Assembly: GCA_016211095.1 (NCBI GenBank)
Contig: JACQSW010000084.1
Location: 1 to 6,605 of the forward strand
Length of the DNA: 6,605 nucleotides
Source: Candidatus Woesearchaeota archaeon
GTDB taxonomy: Archaea > Nanobdellota > Nanobdellia > SCGC-AAA011-G17 > GW2011-AR17
Direction: 5' to 3'
Shown: in pieces, positions 1 through 4,470 of the stretch
How the letters are laid out: the number at the start of each line of letters is the position of its first letter
Position numbering within the stretch: position 1 is the first letter of the stretch
The notes under the pieces: generated by a model
What the model saw: only the letters and a program-made list of their open reading frames with translations
Databases searched by the model: none
What the model was told of the DNA's origin: nothing
Position numbers and translations under genes: made by a program

Positions 1-291
1 ATATTATTTATACTTGGAATAATAGTTGCAGCGGTATCCTTCTTTTATACAAACTTTTTCAAAATAACATTAACCACAGGATTAGCTTTAATGATTATTG
101 CCGTAATACGGGAAGCGGCAGTGCTGAAGAAGAAAGAAAATTCGTTGGTCACAAATGAAGACGTTAAGAAAGTCTTGAAAATAACAGATTCGCTGCTATC
201 AAAGCTGCCAAAGGAAGAGGTAGCGAAGTTCGCAAAGAGTGATGATTCAAAGCTTTATGAAAAAGTGTTAGACGGATTAAACATAAAATAA
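1..291 (+). CDS. Small two-helix membrane protein, 3' part (5' end outside window)
   Basis: The frame is open from base 1 and ends at TAA 289-291, giving 96 visible residues. The first Met is at base 91, but it lies inside a hydrophobic helix, so the true start is almost certainly upstream of the window. Two membrane segments are visible (residues about 1-18 and 23-42), separated by a short loop. They are followed by a Lys-rich, soluble, helical tail of about 55 residues containing LLSKLPKEEVAKF and SKLYEKVL. I recognise no named family. Two helices plus a charged cytoplasmic tail would fit a small accessory membrane protein. The next gene starts one base after this stop, so the two are surely co-transcribed and perhaps translationally coupled, which places this protein with the pilus/secretion cluster. 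Its function is unknown; that it is a real gene is fairly certain from the continuous frame, the amphipathic composition and the tight junction. Confidence 0.75.
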   Translation: MLFILGIIVAAVSFFYTNFFKITLTTGLALMIIAVIREAAVLKKKENSLVTNEDVKKVLKITDSLLSKLPKEEVAKFAKSDDSKLYEKVLDGLNIK

Positions 292-292
292 A

Positions 293-1003
293 ATGGCAAA
301 AAAAAGGGTTAAAATCAAAAAACAAAAAATTCTTTCAAAAAAACGCACAATAAAGAGGGTGCGCCACGAAAAGAAGAGGCCGCAAATTGAAGCAAAACCC
401 GCAGCAGCTGAAAAAAAAGGGATGGCCCAACCAAAAATCCCCTCAGGCAAGGGCGGTTTAAAGGAGCTTGTCCAACAAGAAAGGAAGAAGCTGGCACAAA
501 TAACCGGTTCTTCTCTAATACAGAAAAAGGCGGAGATAGACCTAAAAAAAACTGCTGCACAAAAAAAGAGCATAATAAGAAAAGTGTTGGTTTTCTTCTT
601 GTTTTTAGCAATAATTGACCTTTATGTTTTCTTTATAAAAAAAGTGCTACCACTTTATATTCTTCTCATAATCGCTGTAATCATACTTGTTATCATTGGG
701 TTGTATTCATTTTTTTCTTACAAAAAAAGAAGGGGCGAGGAAGATAAAAATGTGCGGGCCATAAAATCAGTATTGCAAGAGAAGAAGGGCGAATACCAGA
801 CGGAACTCGACATACTTTACAATTTGCTTAAGGAAAAAAAAGTTTTGTCTATCACAGAAATAGCTGAAGGTTTTAACATCACAAAGGAAAAAGCGGAGGA
901 GTGGGGGAAAATGCTTGCGGAGCATGGATTAATAGACCTCCATTACCCTCCAGTTGGGGAGGCGCAATTAAAATGGAAAGAACAAGAGAGCAATACAAAG
1001 TAA
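293..1003 (+). CDS. Membrane-anchored winged-helix protein, putative pilus-cluster accessory
   Basis: This is a 236-residue protein. An in-frame TAA at 284-286 and no other start codon before it fix the ATG at 293. Residues 1-30 are extraordinarily basic (16 Lys/Arg), followed by a Lys/Ala/Pro/Gln-rich, probably disordered or helical stretch to about 95. Two strongly hydrophobic segments follow (about 98-115 and 118-143), split by a KK pair and ending in a KKRR anchor. The C-terminal part (about 161-230) reads as a winged helix-turn-helix: an ELDILYNLLKEKK helix, SITEIAEGFNI then TKEKAEEWGKMLAEHGLI as the helix-turn-helix, and a short strand or wing LHYPP..AQLKWKE. The hairpin topology and the positive-inside rule put both ends in the cytoplasm. 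It overlaps the start of the ATPase gene by 31 bases, so it probably assists the ATPase/platform complex or links it to DNA or another protein. No Shine-Dalgarno precedes the ATG. The domain call is by pattern only and the function is inferred from context. Confidence 0.85.
   Translation: MAKKRVKIKKQKILSKKRTIKRVRHEKKRPQIEAKPAAAEKKGMAQPKIPSGKGGLKELVQQERKKLAQITGSSLIQKKAEIDLKKTAAQKKSIIRKVLVFFLFLAIIDLYVFFIKKVLPLYILLIIAVIILVIIGLYSFFSYKKRRGEEDKNVRAIKSVLQEKKGEYQTELDILYNLLKEKKVLSITEIAEGFNITKEKAEEWGKMLAEHGLIDLHYPPVGEAQLKWKEQESNTK
956..962 (+). promoter_or_regulatory. Shine-Dalgarno for the ATPase gene
   Basis: GGGGAGG lies 10 bases before the ATG at 973, inside the coding sequence of the preceding winged-helix protein. 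It matches the archaeal anti-Shine-Dalgarno (CCUCC) core. It decides the ATPase start: the longer option, GTG at 901, has GGAGGA directly abutting it with no spacer and would add 24 residues (rich in Pro, Trp and Gly) that do not look like the family. Confidence 0.75.
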
Positions 1004-2448
1004 ACGCAGACGAAGTAGAGGTAGACGTCAAAATAACCCAAACAGAAGGGGGCCGTTTGGCATATGAGCTAACCATGCCTGATTGTTCGCCAGCGACTGA
1101 AGCTTTCCTTGAAGAGATAAAACACCAGCTTATCATGGCAGTTCAAGTAACATCAGCAGAGATTCTCGACCCAAAAATCATACAGGCGTTGAAGGACAAA
1201 TTCAAACATAAGGCTGAAACGCTGATAAGCGAGCAGATGCCCCAAATAAAAACAAAAGTAAGAAACTTCTTAATCGGGCGGCTCCTTCACGAGATGGTTG
1301 GGCTTGGCAACATCGAATACCTGCTTAATGATGTAAACCTGGAAGAGGTTGTTATAAACTCTGCAGAGGAACCGATAAGTGTTTTCCACAAAAGATACGG
1401 ATGGCTCATTACAAACGTTACTGTCCCTTCAGAAGAAACAATACAAAACTACTCAAACATAATCGCGAGGAGGGTTGGGAGGCAAATTACCACCTTAAAC
1501 CCGTTGCTAGACGCTCATTTAGTGACTGGCGATAGGGCAAACACTGTTCTGTATCCAATCAGCACAAAAGGCCACACAATAACAATAAGAAAATTCGCGA
1601 GGGATCCGTGGACTGTCGTTGATTTCATAGCAAACAATACTTGTTCAGCTGAAATATTCTCATTGATATGGCTGGCGATGCAATACGAAATGAACGTGCT
1701 CGTCAGTGGAGGGACAGCCTCAGGCAAAACAAGCTTGCTTAATGTTATCATGCCTTTTATTCCGCCAAACCAAAGAATTCTAAGCATTGAAGACACGCGT
1801 GAAATTCAGTTGCCAAAGTTTCTTTATTGGTGCCCGTTGACAACTAGGCAGCCCAACCCTGAAGGGAAAGGCGAAATCACGATGCTTGATTTACTGGTTA
1901 ACGCGTTAAGAATGAGGCCTGACAGGATAATCCTTGGAGAGATTAGGCATGGAAGGGATGCAGAAGTCTTATTTGAAGCTATGCACACAGGCCATTCAGT
2001 TTATGCTACTGTGCACGCTGACAGTATTAACGCAACTATAGAGAGATTAACTAATCCCCCGATAAATGTGCCGCCTAATCAGTTAAGCGCGGTGAACCTC
2101 ACAGTTACAATGTTTAGGGATAGGAGGAGGGGCATAAGGAGGGTATATCAGTTAGGCGAATTCATAACGACGCAGGAAAATGAGAAAGCTATTGTTAAGC
2201 CGAATATACTTTATAGGTGGAAACCTGAAACTGACAAGATAGTTCCTCACTCGGAAAGCCTGCGAATTTTTGAGGATTTGAATATGCATACAGGCTTGAG
2301 CCAGAAAGAAATAGCCCAAGAGTTAGTAACCAAACAAAAAATTTTGAAATGGATGGTAAAAAATAATTTGAGGCAACTTGACCAAGTTGGAAATGTGATA
2401 TCAGACTATTATTTGGACCAAGAAAGTTTGCTGAAAAAAATTAAATAA
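973..2448 (+). CDS. Type II/IV secretion system ATPase, archaeal FlaI/CpaF-like (pilus assembly motor)
   Basis: This 491-residue cytoplasmic hexameric AAA-type motor hydrolyses ATP to drive subunit assembly or secretion through the adjacent platform proteins. The N-terminal domain (to about 215) carries the family signature HEMVGLGNIEYLL and EEVVINS. The catalytic domain has Walker A GGTASGKT (246-253, Lys252), the Asp box IEDTRE (272-277), Walker B DRIILGE (317-323, Glu323 as the likely catalytic acid) and the His box from HTGH (338-341) to TVHADS (346-351). All key residues are intact. There is no tetracysteine zinc motif, unlike bacterial PilB/GspE. After an arginine-rich FRDRRRGIRR segment (381-390), the C-terminus (about 441-481) is an additional helical region. 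Length matches archaeal FlaI-type ATPases. The start is set by the Shine-Dalgarno at 956-962 and overlaps the upstream gene by 31 bases. Whether the machine is an adhesive pilus, an archaellum or a Tad-like system cannot be read from the ATPase alone; no archaellum-specific genes are next to it. Confidence 0.95.
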   Translation: MERTREQYKVNADEVEVDVKITQTEGGRLAYELTMPDCSPATEAFLEEIKHQLIMAVQVTSAEILDPKIIQALKDKFKHKAETLISEQMPQIKTKVRNFLIGRLLHEMVGLGNIEYLLNDVNLEEVVINSAEEPISVFHKRYGWLITNVTVPSEETIQNYSNIIARRVGRQITTLNPLLDAHLVTGDRANTVLYPISTKGHTITIRKFARDPWTVVDFIANNTCSAEIFSLIWLAMQYEMNVLVSGGTASGKTSLLNVIMPFIPPNQRILSIEDTREIQLPKFLYWCPLTTRQPNPEGKGEITMLDLLVNALRMRPDRIILGEIRHGRDAEVLFEAMHTGHSVYATVHADSINATIERLTNPPINVPPNQLSAVNLTVTMFRDRRRGIRRVYQLGEFITTQENEKAIVKPNILYRWKPETDKIVPHSESLRIFEDLNMHTGLSQKEIAQELVTKQKILKWMVKNNLRQLDQVGNVISDYYLDQESLLKKIK

Positions 2449-2466
2449 AAAAAAGTTTGAAAAAAA

Positions 2467-3354
2467 ATGTTTAAGCTACCATTTTCTTTTGTGCCAGTAC
2501 AGCATTTGAGAAAGCTCTCCACATTTTTTTATGGCTTTGCGCAGAAATTAAGATTTCTTTCACCTTTTCTTAAGGTTAATCTAGTGCAGGCAGGGCTGCC
2601 TTTCCAAGCTCAGGAATACTTGGCTATTTGCCTTGCAGCAACGTCAATCTTCTTTTTATTTTCAGGAATCTTCTTCTCAATCATCCTTTTCTTGTTTGAA
2701 ATCAGCAGCCCAGCATTATCGGGTTTTAGCATAGCAGTGATAGTATCTTTCTTTGTTTTTCTTCAACAAGCCTATTATCCTAAGCTGTTAGCAAACAAAA
2801 AAGTCAAGGGGGTCGAGCAGAATTTGTTGGGTGCGTTGCAAAATGTTATGGTCCAATTAAACTCGGGAGTGCCACTCTTCAACATCCTTGTTAATATTTC
2901 TTCAGAAGATTACGGCGAAGTTTCTAAGGAATTCAAAAAGGTAGTCAAAGAGATAAATGCTGGCCGCCCACAAATAGAAGCGCTTGAAGATTTGGCAGCA
3001 AGAAACCCATCGCTACTTTTTCGGCGGGCGATGTGGCAGATAGTTAACGGCATGAAAGCTGGAAGCAACATAAACAAGGTCATAGAAGAATCGATAAATG
3101 CGCTAGGCGAAGAGCAACTCCTGCAAATAAGGAATTATGGCGGGCAACTAAACCCGCTTGCAATGTTCTACATGCTTTTAGCCGTCATCGTGCCAGCGTT
3201 AAGCGTGACATTTATAACAATCATTTCATCATTCATCTCGGTATCTGCGGATATTACCAAAATGATTTTTTGGGGATTGTTTGGCATAACAACTTTTTTC
3301 CAATTTATGTTTTTAGGTGTAATAAAATCCAGGAGACCAAACCTTTTGTCATAA
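2467..3354 (+). CDS. Type II secretion system F family protein (TadB/TadC/FlaJ-like platform), first copy
   Basis: This is a 295-residue polytopic membrane protein, the platform that the ATPase engages during pilin assembly. An in-frame TGA at 2458-2460 leaves ATG 2467 as the only start. Hydrophobic segments lie at about 52-76 and 82-101, with a second pair near 229-258 and 264-286. Between the pairs is the cytoplasmic helical T2SSF domain (about 115-228): LLGALQNVMVQLNSGVPLFNIL, then a Lys-rich helix, AGRPQIEALEDLAARNP and WQIVNGMKAGSNINKVIEE. This repeated helix, GxP/AG turn, helix plan is typical of GspF/TadC. It contains one T2SSF unit, whereas archaellar FlaJ has two in one chain. The gene begins 18 bases after the ATPase stop, across an A-rich spacer with no Shine-Dalgarno. 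The family call is strong; which half of FlaJ it corresponds to is not certain. Confidence 0.9.
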   Translation: MFKLPFSFVPVQHLRKLSTFFYGFAQKLRFLSPFLKVNLVQAGLPFQAQEYLAICLAATSIFFLFSGIFFSIILFLFEISSPALSGFSIAVIVSFFVFLQQAYYPKLLANKKVKGVEQNLLGALQNVMVQLNSGVPLFNILVNISSEDYGEVSKEFKKVVKEINAGRPQIEALEDLAARNPSLLFRRAMWQIVNGMKAGSNINKVIEESINALGEEQLLQIRNYGGQLNPLAMFYMLLAVIVPALSVTFITIISSFISVSADITKMIFWGLFGITTFFQFMFLGVIKSRRPNLLS

Positions 3355-3358
3355 AAAA

Positions 3359-4333
3359 ATGTATAGGCTATTCGCGCAGCTAATTCCGGAAAAATTGCAA
3401 AGAAGATACGAGGAGCTCCTCTTTTTTTGCAATATAAAGGTTAGCCCGGCAAAATTTGTAGGGTTCGTTTTGTCTTTCGGATTAGGCTTAGCAATCGCTA
3501 TCGCCTTTGATTTAGCTTTCATCTTTAAGACGCCGTTTTGGCTTACTTTCATTGTTTCTTTTTTTTGTATTGAACTGTTTATTTATATGTGGCTGGTGTT
3601 GCATGCAGATTCTCGAGCTGCATTCATAGAGCTGATGCTGCCAGATGCATTGCAGCTTATGGCTTCAAATCTTCGGGCGGGAATGACCACAGACAAAGCC
3701 TTGCTGTTATCTTCAAGGCCGGAGTTTGGCCCGCTGAAAGAGGAATTAGACATAATCGCTAAAGAGGTGGTCATAGGAAAAGACTTGGTTGAAGCGTTGC
3801 TTAACATGATTAAGAGGGTAAAATCTGAAAAATTAAAAAAGGCGGTACTTTTGATAGTTTCAGGATTAAGGGCGGGCGGTGAGCTTGCTTCCCTTCTTAC
3901 ACAAACAGCAAATAATTTGCGCCAGCAAAAATTTGTTGAAGACAGGATAAAATCTAGCGTCTTAACTTATGTAATCTTTATTTTTGCCGCAGTCGCGGTT
4001 GGAGCCCCATTACTCTTCGGCTTAAGCTCTTTTCTAGTTGAGATATTAACGAATGTTTTGGCTTCTGTTGAGATGCCAGAAACCACTTTTTCTGCTTCTC
4101 TCCCAATCAAATTAACTAAGGTTGGGATAACGCCTGATTTTGTGATAAATTACGCGATAACCTCGCTCATAGCAACTTCAATTTTAGCTTCCCTCACTAT
4201 CGGCTCGATAAGGCATGGCAAAGAAAAAGAGGGAGCCAAGCTGATACCCATAATGATACTTGTAACCATCACTGTTTTTTTCTTGGTCCGAATCGCTATA
4301 AGCAGCATGATTGGCGGCTTGTTTGAATTCTAA
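3359..4333 (+). CDS. Type II secretion system F family protein (TadB/TadC/FlaJ-like platform), second copy
   Basis: This is a 324-residue membrane protein starting four bases after the previous stop. An in-frame TAA at 3323-3325 and no other start codon in between fix the ATG. Membrane segments lie at about 34-54, 58-81, 201-228, 261-283 and 297-318. The T2SSF domain (about 90-200) contains LPDALQLMASNLRAGMTTDKAL, KEVVIGKDLVEALLNM and VSGLRAGGELASLLTQTANN, a good match to the family: a paired four-helix plan with Gly turns. It is diverged from the first copy and carries an extra C-terminal membrane region, so the two are probably a TadB/TadC-type heteromeric platform rather than a recent duplication. 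Together they total 619 residues, roughly one full archaellar FlaJ, suggesting a split two-chain platform. It is the last gene of the cluster: tandem T-tracts follow its stop. No Shine-Dalgarno is properly spaced (AGGAG at 3331-3335 is too far upstream), so translation may rely on coupling. Confidence 0.9.
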   Translation: MYRLFAQLIPEKLQRRYEELLFFCNIKVSPAKFVGFVLSFGLGLAIAIAFDLAFIFKTPFWLTFIVSFFCIELFIYMWLVLHADSRAAFIELMLPDALQLMASNLRAGMTTDKALLLSSRPEFGPLKEELDIIAKEVVIGKDLVEALLNMIKRVKSEKLKKAVLLIVSGLRAGGELASLLTQTANNLRQQKFVEDRIKSSVLTYVIFIFAAVAVGAPLLFGLSSFLVEILTNVLASVEMPETTFSASLPIKLTKVGITPDFVINYAITSLIATSILASLTIGSIRHGKEKEGAKLIPIMILVTITVFFLVRIAISSMIGGLFEF

Positions 4334-4347
4334 AAATCTTTTAAGCC

Positions 4348-4361
4348 AAAAACTTTTTTTT
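4348..4361 (+). terminator. Oligo-T terminator, first of two
   Basis: A5-C-T8 lies 15 bases after the stop of the second platform gene. Archaeal RNA polymerase terminates at runs of T without needing a strong hairpin, and the A/T arms here could fold only into a weak stem. It probably ends the pilus-cluster transcript. The call rests on the T-run and its position. Confidence 0.6.
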
Positions 4362-4371
4362 GAAGCATTAC

Positions 4372-4385
4372 AAAAAACTTTTTTT
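4372..4385 (+). terminator. Oligo-T terminator, second of two
   Basis: A6-C-T7 repeats the first element 25 bases downstream. Flanked by AC and GT it is nearly self-complementary (ACAAAAAA / TTTTTTGT) around a two-base centre. It is likely a backup terminator insulating the downstream promoter from pilus-cluster read-through. Confidence 0.6.
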
Positions 4386-4424
4386 GTGATTTTGGTACTG
4401 TTAGCACGCACATCTCTCTTTATC

Positions 4425-4440
4425 CTAAAATTATATAAAT
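4425..4440 (+). promoter_or_regulatory. Archaeal promoter (BRE-like A-run plus TATA box) for the surface-protein gene
   Basis: TTATATAA at 4431-4438 is a near-consensus archaeal TATA box, preceded by an A-rich BRE-like CTAAAA at 4425-4430. With the usual TATA-to-start spacing of about 25 bases, transcription would begin near 4460-4464, only about 7-11 bases before the ATG at 4471. An AT-rich stretch (ACTTTAATTATAA) sits where the initially melted region would be. No Shine-Dalgarno precedes the ATG, in keeping with a leaderless or very short-leader mRNA. It lies downstream of both T-tracts, so the surface-protein gene is probably transcribed independently of the pilus cluster. Confidence 0.7.
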
Positions 4441-4470
4441 CATTAATAGTCTACTTTAATTATAAAAAAG

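Noticed and set aside
277..611. Two minus-strand open frames opposite the winged-helix gene
   Set aside because: They are Phe/Leu-rich reverse complements of the Lys-rich coding sequence (AAA/AAG reads as TTT/CTT), with no start context and no independent gene signal.
901..972. Longer start (GTG at 901) for the ATPase
   Set aside because: It would add 24 Pro/Trp/Gly-rich residues that only mirror the preceding gene's other frame, and GGAGGA abuts the GTG without a spacer. The ATG at 973 has a well-spaced GGGGAGG.
1515..1796. Minus-strand open frame opposite the ATPase
   Set aside because: It lies entirely inside the conserved ATPase catalytic region, whose motifs on the + strand are unambiguous.
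3616..3657. Inverted repeat AGCTGCA...TGCAGCT
   Set aside because: A 7-base stem with a 28-base loop inside the conserved T2SSF coding region; best explained by codons for the Ala/Leu-rich helix, with no sign of regulatory function.
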